From JBFJVD01 sp041624375 (GTDB lineage: Bacteria; Chloroflexota; Anaerolineae; Anaerolineales; E44-bin32), in assembly GCA_041624375.1 (NCBI GenBank), contig JBFJVD010000027.1, forward strand, positions 1-17,803: a DNA stretch of 17,803 bases. The letters run 5' to 3'. The notes beneath the pieces were generated by a model. The model did not search any database. It saw only the letters and a list, made by a program, of their open reading frames with translations, and was not told the origin of the DNA. The position numbers and the translations under genes are program-made. Positions 9,003 to 16,646 of the stretch are shown piece by piece (positions within the stretch are counted from its first letter, which is position 1; every line of letters begins with the position of its first letter).

Positions 9003-10112
9003 ATGAGCACCGTCTTCCCCTTCACCGCGATTGTCGGCCAGCACCGGATGCGCCGGGCGCTGGTCTTGAACGCGATCAACCCGCGTATCGGCGGGGTCCT
9101 GATCCGCGGCGAACGCGGCACCGCCAAATCTACCGCCGCCCGTGCCCTGGCTGCCCTGCTGCCGGACGTTCCGGTGGTGGCTGATTGCCGCTTTGGCTGT
9201 GATCCCGCCGAGCCGCTCTCGTGGTGCACGGAATGCCAGGAGCGGGCCGGCGGCAAATCCTCCCTGCCCACTGTGCTGCGCCGGACATCGTTCGTGGACC
9301 TGCCGGTCTCGGCGACGGAGGACCGGGTCGTAGGCACACTGGACATCGAGCGAGCCATCAAGGAAGGCGAGCGCCACTTCGAGCCAGGCGTCCTGACCGC
9401 CGCCAACCGGGGCCTGCTCTACATCGACGAAGTCAACCTGCTCGACGACCACGTCGTGGACGTCCTGCTGGACTCCGCCGCCCTGGGCATGAATATCGTC
9501 GAGCGCGAAGGGATCTCCTTCCGTCACCCGGCGCGCTACATCCTGGTCGGGACGATGAACCCCGAAGAAGGCGATCTGCGGCCACAGCTTCTAGACCGCT
9601 TCGCGCTCTCCGTCGAGATTCGCGGCCTGCGCTCAGCCGAAGACCGGGTCCAGATCATGGAACGCAACCTGGCCTTTGAGCAGAATCCCGAGGGCTTTCG
9701 CGCGCAGTGGGAAGACCAGGAACGGCAGCTCTCCCGTGAGATTGAATCGGCCCGCAAGATTCTAGACAACGTCAAACATGATCGGCGTGACCTGCTTTCG
9801 ATTGCCGCCCTGACAGCTTCGCTGGAGGTTGACGGCCATCGCGCCGACCTGGTGATCTTGAAGGCTGCCAGGGCGCAGGCCGCCTTCGAAGGCCGGACCC
9901 GAATCACCGAGCGCGATATCGCCCTGGCGGCGGAACTGGCGCTGCCGCACCGCCTGCGCCGGGGCCCTTTCCAGCAGACCGAGCTGAACTTTGAGCAGCT
10001 CCAGGAGCGGATTGAGCATATTCAATCGCAGGTCGGTGAATCGGCCGAGCAGCTCCTTGAAGAATCGGTCGAAGAGGCCAGCGGCCAAAAAAAAAAGAAC
10101 GCCATGGCCTAG
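9003..10112 (+). CDS. Mg/Co-chelatase AAA+ subunit (ChlI/BchI-like, small subunit)
   Basis: This 369-residue AAA+ protein belongs to the chelatase I family, whose rings drive metal insertion into tetrapyrroles together with a VWA subunit and a large catalytic subunit (ChlH/BchH or CobN). It has Walker A GERGTAKST (36-44), Walker B LLYIDEV (138-144) and the TMNPEEGDLRPQLLDRF sensor region. Four cysteines (62, 66, 75, 78) lie in an insert after Walker A and may bind a metal or form a zinc knuckle. The ATG at 9003 has GGAAGGA about 8 nt upstream. The last codons before TAG run through ten A residues (10087-10096) that can shift ribosomes into the frame of the VWA gene. It may thus be both a free subunit and the N-terminal half of a fused ChlD. 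With no bchH or photosynthesis genes here, cobalt chelation for cobalamin is the more likely role, but this is inference. Confidence 0.9.
   Translation: MSTVFPFTAIVGQHRMRRALVLNAINPRIGGVLIRGERGTAKSTAARALAALLPDVPVVADCRFGCDPAEPLSWCTECQERAGGKSSLPTVLRRTSFVDLPVSATEDRVVGTLDIERAIKEGERHFEPGVLTAANRGLLYIDEVNLLDDHVVDVLLDSAALGMNIVEREGISFRHPARYILVGTMNPEEGDLRPQLLDRFALSVEIRGLRSAEDRVQIMERNLAFEQNPEGFRAQWEDQERQLSREIESARKILDNVKHDRRDLLSIAALTASLEVDGHRADLVILKAARAQAAFEGRTRITERDIALAAELALPHRLRRGPFQQTELNFEQLQERIEHIQSQVGESAEQLLEESVEEASGQKKKNAMA
10087..10097 (+). promoter_or_regulatory. Slippery sequence for -1 frameshifting (A10-G)
   Basis: Ten A residues followed by G are read in the AAA+ frame as CAA AAA AAA AAG. They contain the heptamer A_AAA_AAG (10091-10097), the same as the E. 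coli dnaX frameshift site. Shifting by -1 gives GAA CGC CAT GGC CTA GCG and continues without a stop into the VWA frame. A purine-rich GAAGAGG (10071-10077) lies about 13 nt upstream and could act as a stimulatory Shine-Dalgarno. A possible hairpin at 10120-10138 (GGCT/AGCC plus an outer GGG/CCC) lies 3', at a longer distance than usual. The run may also cause transcriptional slippage. Confidence 0.7.
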
Positions 10113-10141
10113 CGGACGAGGGGGCTGAGAGCCGACCCGAC

Positions 10142-11062
10142 TTGGCGCAATCCGAGCCGGCAGCCCAGAAGCCGCTCGATTCGCTCGAAGCCCGCTGGTG
10201 GGAAGGCGGCGACCAGGTTAAGGTCGGCGAAGTCTTTGCTCCCCGGCGTCTCGACAACCCGCTGGATCGGATGACGCGCCGCCAGGCTGGGCGACGCACT
10301 CGGACGCGCACTGATCGCAAGCGCGGGCGCTACGTTCTGGCCCGTCCGGCGAACGAAGCGCGCAGCGACATCGCCTTCGACGCCACCTTGCGCGCCGCCG
10401 CGCCCTACCAGAAGCGGCGCCGCGAGGAGCGCGAGGATGTCGCCATTGCGCTCAGGCCGTCGGACCTACAGCGCAAGATCCGCATGCGCCGAGCGGCCAA
10501 CCTGATCCTCTTCGTGGTGGATGCCTCCTGGTCGATGGCCGTCGCAGAGCGTATGTCGGCCACCAAAGGCGCCATCCTGTCGCTGCTCAACGACGCCTAC
10601 CAGCGGCGGGATCGGGTTGGGCTGATCGTCTTTCAGAAGGACCGGGCGATCACCGTTCTTCCGCCAACGAATTCGGTGGAGCTGGCGCAGCGTGCCCTGC
10701 GCGACATCCCGGTAGGCGGAAAGACCCCGCTCTCGGCAGGCCTGCAGCTTGCCTATGTGATCTTTGAGCAGGAACGACTGATCCACCCGGAGGTCCTGTC
10801 GATGCTCATCCTGCTCACCGACGGCGCCGGCAATGTGGCCATGAGCGACCTTCCGCCACAGGAGGAAGCCCACCGCATCGCCGAACGCATCCGGGAGGCC
10901 GGGATCCGGTCTGTGGTCATCAATATGGAGCATGCCGCGTTCGATCAGGGTTTGGCCCGCGAACTCGCCGACCGCCTGCGGGCGCCCTGCTACACGCTGC
11001 ACGAGCTCAAGGCCGAGAACCTGTACCAGGCAGTCCGCCTCGAGCTCGAGGGAGGCAGCTAG
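10142..11062 (+). CDS. Chelatase VWA-domain subunit (ChlD/BchD-like C-terminal half)
   Basis: Counted from a TTG at 10142 this is 306 residues. A basic, Arg-rich linker (about 45-95), typical of the region between the AAA+ and VWA parts of ChlD/BchD, is followed by a von Willebrand factor A domain. Its MIDAS metal site is intact: DASWS (127-131), Thr195 in GGKTPL and Asp227 in TDGAGN. This domain links the AAA+ ring to the catalytic chelatase subunit. The TTG has no Shine-Dalgarno at usable distance, and the next ATG (10271) would cut off linker sequence. The frame is open back to the A10 run at 10087, in the -1 frame relative to the AAA+ gene. The natural product is therefore probably a frameshift fusion encoded by 9003-11062, about 686 residues, the usual size of full ChlD. 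The start given here is only the first possible independent one. Confidence 0.85.
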   Translation: MAQSEPAAQKPLDSLEARWWEGGDQVKVGEVFAPRRLDNPLDRMTRRQAGRRTRTRTDRKRGRYVLARPANEARSDIAFDATLRAAAPYQKRRREEREDVAIALRPSDLQRKIRMRRAANLILFVVDASWSMAVAERMSATKGAILSLLNDAYQRRDRVGLIVFQKDRAITVLPPTNSVELAQRALRDIPVGGKTPLSAGLQLAYVIFEQERLIHPEVLSMLILLTDGAGNVAMSDLPPQEEAHRIAERIREAGIRSVVINMEHAAFDQGLARELADRLRAPCYTLHELKAENLYQAVRLELEGGS

Positions 11063-11128
11063 GTCACGCGGATTACATCGCGAAGCCATGACCAATGGTT
11101 GGATAGCTTTAGTGTAGAGAGGATGCAG

Positions 11129-12070
11129 ATGTTAGCGGAGAAGCAGCGAGTACGCCTGGGCGCGTCACCGGTCGAAGTCAGCCCACTGGGGGCCGGCGCC
11201 TGGGCCTGGGGGGATCGACTCATTTGGGGGTATGGGGAGTCGCACGACGACGATGATCTTGCCGATGCCTACGGTTCAATCCGCGCATCCGGCGTAAATT
11301 TCCTGGATACAGCCGAAGTCTACGGAAACGGCCGTTCCGAGGAACTGGTGGGGCAATTCACGGCCGGCGACGAGGACGTAGTCGTCGCCACCAAGTTCTT
11401 TCCCTATCCCTGGCGTCTGTTTCAGACGCAGCTTACGCGTGCATTGCGGGGCAGCCTGGAGCGGCTCAAGACGCGGGCTGTGGACCTGTATCAGATTCAC
11501 TGGCCCTGGCCGCCGCGCGCCCCGGAGGCGTGGGTGGAGGCGTTGGCGGAAGCTGTCGAGAGCCGCTGGACACGGGCCGTCGGTGTATCGAACTTCAGCG
11601 CCGCGCAGGTCCGTTCCGCACACCGGCGCCTTGCCGAGCGCGGCATCCCCCTGGCCTCAAACCAGATCCGCTACAGCCTGCTCGACCGCCAGCCGGAGAC
11701 CGACGGGGTGCTCGACGCCTGCCGAGAGCTGGGGGTCACCGTGATCGCCTACAGCCCGCTTGCGATGGGCTTGCTCACCGGCAAATACTCCCAAGAACGC
11801 CGGCCAAAGGGCATGAACCGCTACCGGACGAACGGCCACAACCTGGAGCGGGCGGAGCGCCTGCTGCCGCTGATGAAAGAAATCGGCGAAGGGCACGGCG
11901 GTCGCACGCCGGCGCAAGTCGCCCTGAACTGGCTGATGTGCAAGGAGGCCGTGCCCATTCCGGGCGCCAAGAACGCCCACCAGGCGAAAGATAACGCCGG
12001 GGCGCTTGGCTGGCGCCTCACAGAGGCGGAAGTGGCTGCGCTGGACCAGGCCTCCGCCGCCGCCGTCTAG
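11129..12070 (+). CDS. Aldo/keto reductase
   Basis: This 313-residue protein has a TIM-barrel aldo/keto reductase pattern, an NAD(P)H-dependent oxidoreductase of carbonyl compounds. The catalytic tetrad is complete: Asp60, Tyr65 (DTAEVYG), Lys89 (VVATKF) and His124 (YQIHWP). VGVSNF and the C-terminal IPGAKNAHQAKDN cofactor-binding motif are also present. I chose the ATG at 11129 because GAGAGG ends 6 nt before it; the ATG at 11123 is too close to that site, and the TTG at 11099 has no support. The gene follows the VWA gene by 66 bp on the same strand and may be read from the same transcript, but no functional link to chelation is evident. The substrate cannot be inferred. Its stop shares bases with the stop of the convergent gene. 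Confidence 0.9.
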   Translation: MLAEKQRVRLGASPVEVSPLGAGAWAWGDRLIWGYGESHDDDDLADAYGSIRASGVNFLDTAEVYGNGRSEELVGQFTAGDEDVVVATKFFPYPWRLFQTQLTRALRGSLERLKTRAVDLYQIHWPWPPRAPEAWVEALAEAVESRWTRAVGVSNFSAAQVRSAHRRLAERGIPLASNQIRYSLLDRQPETDGVLDACRELGVTVIAYSPLAMGLLTGKYSQERRPKGMNRYRTNGHNLERAERLLPLMKEIGEGHGGRTPAQVALNWLMCKEAVPIPGAKNAHQAKDNAGALGWRLTEAEVAALDQASAAAV

Positions 12071-13302
12071 CCCGCCTGAGTCGATCCCGCCAGCTTGCGC
12101 GCTAGCCGCGCCAGACGGTGCTCAAACTCGCCCCACAGACGGTCCCGGCGCCAATCGGGCGGCCAGTGGCTCAGGGCAACCAGTCCGGCCTGGGCCCAGG
12201 CTGTTGCCTCGGCCAGGTCTTTGATTTGCCACTCATAAGCCTTCGCCAGCTCGGCACAAGGGTACGGGTCGTCCGGGGCGAGCGTATGCCAGGCCTCCCA
12301 GCGCTCCATCGCTTCGTGGAGGCGGCCCTGACGCTTGAGATGGGCCGCATGCTGGCGCAGCGCCTCAACCCGGGCCGTCGCGTCTTCGTCTTCTTCAGCC
12401 GCTTCCCACGCGGCCTCCGCTGATCGGTTGCGCCCGGCCTGCTGGTGCCAGCGGGCAAGGCCGAGGGCTTCCGAGGTCGTCAGGCGCTTGGCGTCCCCCA
12501 GGCTGTGACGGTAAAGCAGGTGCGTCGTCAAACCCACCAGTGACAGAACATCCACGGCGTTGTGGTACAGGACCCGAGTCATTTCGGCTGCATTCCCGGT
12601 GCGAAGGTAGTCGAGGTACAGCCCCGGGATCTCCGCGCCGGGGACATCGTCATCTGTTCGCTGGACGGCGAGGACTTCGCGCTCCAGGGTGCTCAAGCGG
12701 CAGTTGGGGAGCTCCCGGCGCCAGAGCCGACGGGCCGGGAAGAGCAAATCCAGGTGGGGCCAGCGGGTGAGTTGGCGGCGTTCACGCAGCCCGATGACGT
12801 AGCGCGATTCGAGCAGCGGCAGGTCGAAGGCCCGGCCGTTGAAGGTGACAAAGCCCTCCACCGCGCCCAATTCGGCTTCGAGCGCGCGCAGCATCGCCGC
12901 CTCTTCGCCCGGGTCGCGCAAGAAATACTGGCGCAGGCGAAAGTCGTCACCCACGAAGTATCCGATGCCGATTAGAAAGACCAGCGTCCCGGCGCCGCCG
13001 GCCAGTCCGGTGGTCTCGGTATCCAGGAAGCCAAGGCGCTCCAAGGGAACGGTGGATAGCTCCTGAAATCCGGCCACCTCGGCGGTCAGTTCCGGAGGGA
13101 ACTGAAAGAGTTCAGCGAGGGGTCGGGGTCCGTGCCGGTGCTCGAGAGGGTAGCGCCGCTCAATGAAGAAAGCGACCCCCTCGGCCGTTTTCACCTCATG
13201 TCCGGGTGGCAGGTCGCTGGCCGCCGGGGATCGGTCCGGGGCCGGAGTCCGGCGCCCGAGCCGCTCAAGGCGGCGTCGGAGGTAGGTCCGATCGTCTGGC
13301 AT
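12067..13302 (-). CDS. RNase H-fold exonuclease-like protein (YprB type) with helical repeat tail
   Basis: This 411-residue protein has a central domain of the RNase H-like 3'-5' exonuclease superfamily. Candidate DEDDh residues are Asp94 and Glu96 (DTETTG), Asp160 (FVTFNGRAFD), and His247 with Asp251 (YHNAVD). This pattern is typical of the YprB-type family found in Firmicutes and Chloroflexota, whose substrate is not established. Residues about 265-400 are alpha-helical and rich in Ala, Trp and Glu, and look like TPR-type repeats, which usually mediate protein contacts. The ATG at 13302 has AAGGA a few bases upstream. It is convergent with the aldo/keto reductase: the two stops overlap in CTAG at 12067-12070. 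It is likely nucleic-acid processing in the cytoplasm; whether DNA or RNA is unknown. Confidence 0.8.
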   Translation of the reverse strand: MPDDRTYLRRRLERLGRRTPAPDRSPAASDLPPGHEVKTAEGVAFFIERRYPLEHRHGPRPLAELFQFPPELTAEVAGFQELSTVPLERLGFLDTETTGLAGGAGTLVFLIGIGYFVGDDFRLRQYFLRDPGEEAAMLRALEAELGAVEGFVTFNGRAFDLPLLESRYVIGLRERRQLTRWPHLDLLFPARRLWRRELPNCRLSTLEREVLAVQRTDDDVPGAEIPGLYLDYLRTGNAAEMTRVLYHNAVDVLSLVGLTTHLLYRHSLGDAKRLTTSEALGLARWHQQAGRNRSAEAAWEAAEEDEDATARVEALRQHAAHLKRQGRLHEAMERWEAWHTLAPDDPYPCAELAKAYEWQIKDLAEATAWAQAGLVALSHWPPDWRRDRLWGEFEHRLARLARKLAGSTQAG

Positions 13303-13344
13303 TTCCTTGGGGCTCGTTTCCCGCCGCTGCGCTGCAACGGCTCC

Positions 13345-13350
13345 ATTATA
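13345..13350 (-). promoter_or_regulatory. -10 element of the exonuclease-like gene
   Basis: A perfect TATAAT on the minus strand (complement of ATTATA) lies 42 bp before the ATG at 13302. It sits in the 78-bp gap after the histidine kinase gene. No good -35 box is found at 16-18 bp, so an internal promoter is plausible but not certain. Confidence 0.35.
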
Positions 13351-13380
13351 CCGAGGGGTGGGTGTGGGCCGGTGACAGGC

Positions 13381-15309
13381 TTAGGCGGCGCCATCCTCCG
13401 CCGGTAAGACCACCGTGAAGATGGCTCCCTTGCCCAGCTTTGATTCGACCCAGATGCGGCCGTTGTGATGGTCGACGATCGACTTGACGATCGACAACCC
13501 GAGCCCGGTCCCCGGTTGGTCTTCGCCCACATTGCTGCCGCGGTAGAACTTGTCGAAGAGGTAGGGCTGATCCCCCGGAGGGATGCCCGGACCCGTATCG
13601 CACACCCGCAGAATGACCTGCTCCCCCTCACCGAAGACCTCAACCCGGACCTTCCCGCCCACCGGCGTGTATTTGATGGCGTTCTCGACCAGATTCCCTA
13701 TCATCTGCCGAAGCCGAATCGGCGAGCCGACCACCATGGGCAGCGCCTCAGCCACCGACAGCTCTAGCTGGAGCCCGCGGGTCTCCGCCGAACCGCGCAG
13801 GCTCTCGACTGCGTAGCGCGCCAGGACGCTGACGGGCGTCGCCTCACGCGCCGCGTCCAGGCCGGCCTCGATGCGTCCGAGGTCCAGCAGATCACTGACC
13901 AGGTTGGTGATGTGCTCTACGCTGACCTTGATCCGGTCGAGATAGCCGCGCTGCAGGTCATCGATCGCCCCGGCGCGTTCAATCAACTCGGCGTACCCCA
14001 TGATCGCCGTGAGCGGCGAGCGCAGATCGTGCGACACTGTGGTGACGAATTCAGACTTGATGCGGTCCAGCTCGCGCAGGTGGGTGATGTCGTGCATCAC
14101 CACCGCCTGTCCCACCCCTTCGATGGGCGTCCGTTGGGCATTGAGCACTCGCCCATCTTCGAGTTCGATCTCCTCGCGCAGGGTTTGATCCGCCGGCGCG
14201 CGGAAGAGCGCCAACAGCGTCGGATCATCGAAGACTTCCACGACCGAACGACCGACGAGCGCGTTTTCCGTGATGTCGAAGCTGGCGCAGGCCGACTGGT
14301 TGGCGAAGAGCAACCGATTGTCCGGGTCGACCAGAATCACCCCGTTTTCCGTCTGGGTGATGACCGTCTCCAATTTCTTCCGTTCGGCTTCCGAGCGGTG
14401 ATAGAGCTGGGCGTTCTCAATGGCGATCGCAGCATAATCGCCAAGCGCCGAGACGATGGGGAGGTCGTCGTGGCTCAATTCATTCCCCGATGTACGGTTG
14501 TCCACCCCCAGCACTCCGATCGTCCGGCCGCGCACCTTCAGTGGCACATAGATCAGGGAATGGACCAGATAGGACGTCTTGATCTTCTGCGGGGAGCTGG
14601 CATCCAGGATCACTGGCTCGCCCGTCTCCATCACCTGACCGGCCAGCGAATCCTGGACCTGAAGGCGGAACGTGCTGGCGAACGACTCGTCGAAGTTCTT
14701 GGAGGCCCGCATGTAAAGCTGGCCCGAGTCTTCGTCCAGCAGCAGCAAGCTTCCTTCCTCAGCACCGGTGAGGCGGACGGCGGCGTCAACCACGGTGGTC
14801 AGCACCTCGTCGATCTCGAGCATGGCCGTGACCGTCCGGCCAATCCTGGCCAGCGCCTCCAATTCCTGCACCCGGCGCTCCAGGCTTTCGGCGCTTGTCT
14901 GCGCCGCCGAGCGCGCCTGCGCCAGCTCCGCCCAGCGCCGACTCTCCGCCTGGGCCCGACCGACCGCCGCCAGCAACTGCTCCGCCTCAAACGGCTTGGT
15001 GAGGTAATCCACCGCGCCAGCGCGGAGCGCCTCGGCGACCAGCGATTCCGATCCATCGCTGGTGATCAGGATCGCAGGCAGTGCGGGGAGATCCTGCCGC
15101 AAACGCCGGATCAGTTCAGTGCCTTTCAGGCTGGGCATGTTCTGATCGGTGATCACCAGATCTGGCCTGAGCTCCTTGGCCAGGGTGAGCGCCGACAGAC
15201 CATCACCGACGCTGTGGACCTGAAAACCCGCCGGTCGCAGGATGGTTTCTTCAATGGCTCGCCGGAAATCCGGGTTATCGTCGGCGAGCAGGATGTGACC
15301 TTCAGTCAT
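13381..15309 (-). CDS. Hybrid sensor: receiver-GAF-PAS-histidine kinase
   Basis: From the ATG at 15309 the product has 642 residues. Order of domains: a response-regulator receiver (about 4-118) with acidic pocket Asp10/Asp11, phosphoacceptor Asp55, Thr83 and Lys105; a coiled coil (about 125-155); a GAF domain (about 155-305); a PAS domain (about 312-410); HisKA with phosphorylatable His427 (SHDLRSPL); and HATPase_c with N-box Asn543, DTGPGI (571-576) and GTGLGL (600-605). All catalytic residues are present. There is no membrane segment, so it senses in the cytoplasm, with input from the receiver as well as GAF and PAS. The frame opens 14 codons earlier, but MTEGHILLADDN is the natural receiver N-terminus. 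It lies 103 bp downstream of a related receiver-GAF gene on the same strand, probably a functional partner. The cognate output regulator is not in the window. Confidence 0.93.
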   Translation of the reverse strand: MTEGHILLADDNPDFRRAIEETILRPAGFQVHSVGDGLSALTLAKELRPDLVITDQNMPSLKGTELIRRLRQDLPALPAILITSDGSESLVAEALRAGAVDYLTKPFEAEQLLAAVGRAQAESRRWAELAQARSAAQTSAESLERRVQELEALARIGRTVTAMLEIDEVLTTVVDAAVRLTGAEEGSLLLLDEDSGQLYMRASKNFDESFASTFRLQVQDSLAGQVMETGEPVILDASSPQKIKTSYLVHSLIYVPLKVRGRTIGVLGVDNRTSGNELSHDDLPIVSALGDYAAIAIENAQLYHRSEAERKKLETVITQTENGVILVDPDNRLLFANQSACASFDITENALVGRSVVEVFDDPTLLALFRAPADQTLREEIELEDGRVLNAQRTPIEGVGQAVVMHDITHLRELDRIKSEFVTTVSHDLRSPLTAIMGYAELIERAGAIDDLQRGYLDRIKVSVEHITNLVSDLLDLGRIEAGLDAAREATPVSVLARYAVESLRGSAETRGLQLELSVAEALPMVVGSPIRLRQMIGNLVENAIKYTPVGGKVRVEVFGEGEQVILRVCDTGPGIPPGDQPYLFDKFYRGSNVGEDQPGTGLGLSIVKSIVDHHNGRIWVESKLGKGAIFTVVLPAEDGAA

Positions 15310-15412
15310 CGCTTCAATGCAATCCCTGTGCGCGCTGTCGAATCCTAGCACAGGCGGCTCAGGGCGCTACATGGTACTCGTGTCTACTTTCGGGGGTTGA
15401 GCGTGAACCGGT

Positions 15413-16567
15413 TCAGGCGTTCTCCGTGGCGGGGGACGCGGCCGCGCCGAGCATCAAATCGAGTTCTGCTTCAAGCGCTTCGAGCGCAGCGTGAACCTCG
15501 GGCTGGGAGGCCTTCTCTCTAGCGCGCCGGAGCTGAATGCGCACCCTTCCCGCCTGCCGCACCATGTCGTCGGTGGTCGGGAGCGGGGTTCCCTCTCCCG
15601 AGGCCCTTACCTGTTGCTGGAGTTCCTGGGCGCGCGACTCGAGGGCCTGGAACAAGCGTGCGTTGACCAGCGAGATCGAGGCGTAGTCCCCCACGGCTTC
15701 GAGCATCTCCTGCGCCCGTCCGGAGAAGGGATGGGACTCGCGCCGGGCGACACAGATCACGCCGATGGGACGGTCTCGCACCTTGAGCGGGACGATCATG
15801 GCGGCCTTGCCCAACTGAGAGAGCTTGAAGCGGGCCAGGCCTTCCCCATGGATACGCAGCGTCTCGCCGGAGAGCAGCACCAGCGAACTGACGCCGTCCT
15901 CCCACCGTTTGTGAAGTTTGGCGGCCAGCGCTTCCGGCAAGCCCTGCTGCGCCCGCAAGATGAGCTGACCGCTGGCATCATCCTTCAGCAGGATCCAGCC
16001 CATCTCGGCCTCGGCGACGTACAGGCCGCCTTCCAGGATCTTGGAGAACAGCTGGGAGAGGTTGGTCGTTGAGGTGACCACCTTCCCGATGCCGAACAGG
16101 GTGGTCAGCTCGCGGACCCGCCGCTCCAGCTTGCGGTGGCTCTCGGCAAGCTGAGCGGAGAGCTGCTGGCGCTCATGCATCAAGCGGGATTCCTTGACCA
16201 CCCGTTCGATCGCCGCCAGCGCTTCCGCCTCCCGCAGCGGCTTCACCAGATAGTCGCGAGCGCCAAGCCGGAAGGCCTGGATGGCGTGTGCCTCCATCCC
16301 CTCCGCAGCCGTCACAAGCATCGGCACCTCGACACCCTGCGAACGCAGCGCGACCAGCAGGTCCTTCCCGCTGAGGCCCGGCAGGGTAAGGCTGGCGATG
16401 ATCAAATCGGGTGAGAAGGAGACCGCTTGCTGGATGGCGCTGCCGGTGTCGTCGGCCGTCGCCACCTCGTAGCCGAGTGGAATGAGGACCTGGCGGCTGA
16501 GCAGATCGAGAACATCGAGGTCCTCATCCACGATCAAGATCCGTTCGCGCGGCAGATCGGTCACCAT
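15413..16567 (-). CDS. Receiver-GAF protein with degenerate receiver
   Basis: This 384-residue protein has an N-terminal receiver-like domain (about 8-122), a coiled coil (about 120-158), a GAF domain (about 160-310) and a charged helical tail, with no kinase or DNA-binding output. The receiver keeps Asp14/Glu15/Asp16, Thr86 and Lys109, but the phosphoacceptor position holds Ser59 (PDLIIASLTLPG where PDLIILDLMLPG would be typical). It is therefore unlikely to take a phosphate by the normal route. Its GAF domain resembles that of the downstream kinase (VPLKVRxRxIGV in both; GDYASISLVNARLF versus GDYAAIAIENAQLY), suggesting duplication. It may act as a sensor or scaffold for that kinase. The ATG at 16567 has no Shine-Dalgarno site, and an extended -10 box ends 6 nt before it. 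Confidence 0.88.
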   Translation of the reverse strand: MVTDLPRERILIVDEDLDVLDLLSRQVLIPLGYEVATADDTGSAIQQAVSFSPDLIIASLTLPGLSGKDLLVALRSQGVEVPMLVTAAEGMEAHAIQAFRLGARDYLVKPLREAEALAAIERVVKESRLMHERQQLSAQLAESHRKLERRVRELTTLFGIGKVVTSTTNLSQLFSKILEGGLYVAEAEMGWILLKDDASGQLILRAQQGLPEALAAKLHKRWEDGVSSLVLLSGETLRIHGEGLARFKLSQLGKAAMIVPLKVRDRPIGVICVARRESHPFSGRAQEMLEAVGDYASISLVNARLFQALESRAQELQQQVRASGEGTPLPTTDDMVRQAGRVRIQLRRAREKASQPEVHAALEALEAELDLMLGAAASPATENA

Positions 16568-16573
16568 GCCGGT

Positions 16574-16582
16574 ATGATAGCA
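16574..16582 (-). promoter_or_regulatory. Extended -10 promoter giving a possibly leaderless mRNA
   Basis: On the minus strand TGCTATCAT combines the TGn extension with TATCAT. Only 6 nt separate it from the ATG at 16567, so transcription would start at or next to the A of ATG. No -35 box is convincing. The inverted repeat at 16587-16607 lies directly upstream. Confidence 0.4.
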
Positions 16583-16586
16583 TGAA

Positions 16587-16607
16587 GCGGACGCGAGCAG
16601 CGTCCGC
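16587..16607. repeat. 8-bp perfect inverted repeat between divergent promoters
   Basis: GCGGACGC (16587-16594) and GCGTCCGC (16600-16607) flank the 5-nt loop GAGCA. It sits between the receiver-GAF promoter and the dnaJ promoter. There is no T tract on either side in the right place for a terminator of a known gene, so an operator for the receiver-GAF promoter is the more natural reading. Confidence 0.45.
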
Positions 16608-16646
16608 CCTTGTTCAACCGGCTGAAAATCATCCGCACGACCTCCC

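Noticed and set aside
10087..10096. A10 run as a simple assembly or homopolymer error
   Set aside because: It cannot be excluded from sequence alone, but the slip heptamer in the correct frame at a domain boundary, the stop soon after it, and the known behaviour of chlD genes make a functional site more likely. Kept as the main refutation test.
13912..15348. Long open frame (478 codons) on the plus strand opposite the histidine kinase
   Set aside because: It mirrors a gene with clear domains, has no ribosome site or family motif, and is expected in GC-rich DNA. Similar plus-strand frames opposite radA (3580-4725), clpC (5621-6472) and the S1 gene (7758-8882) were rejected for the same reason.
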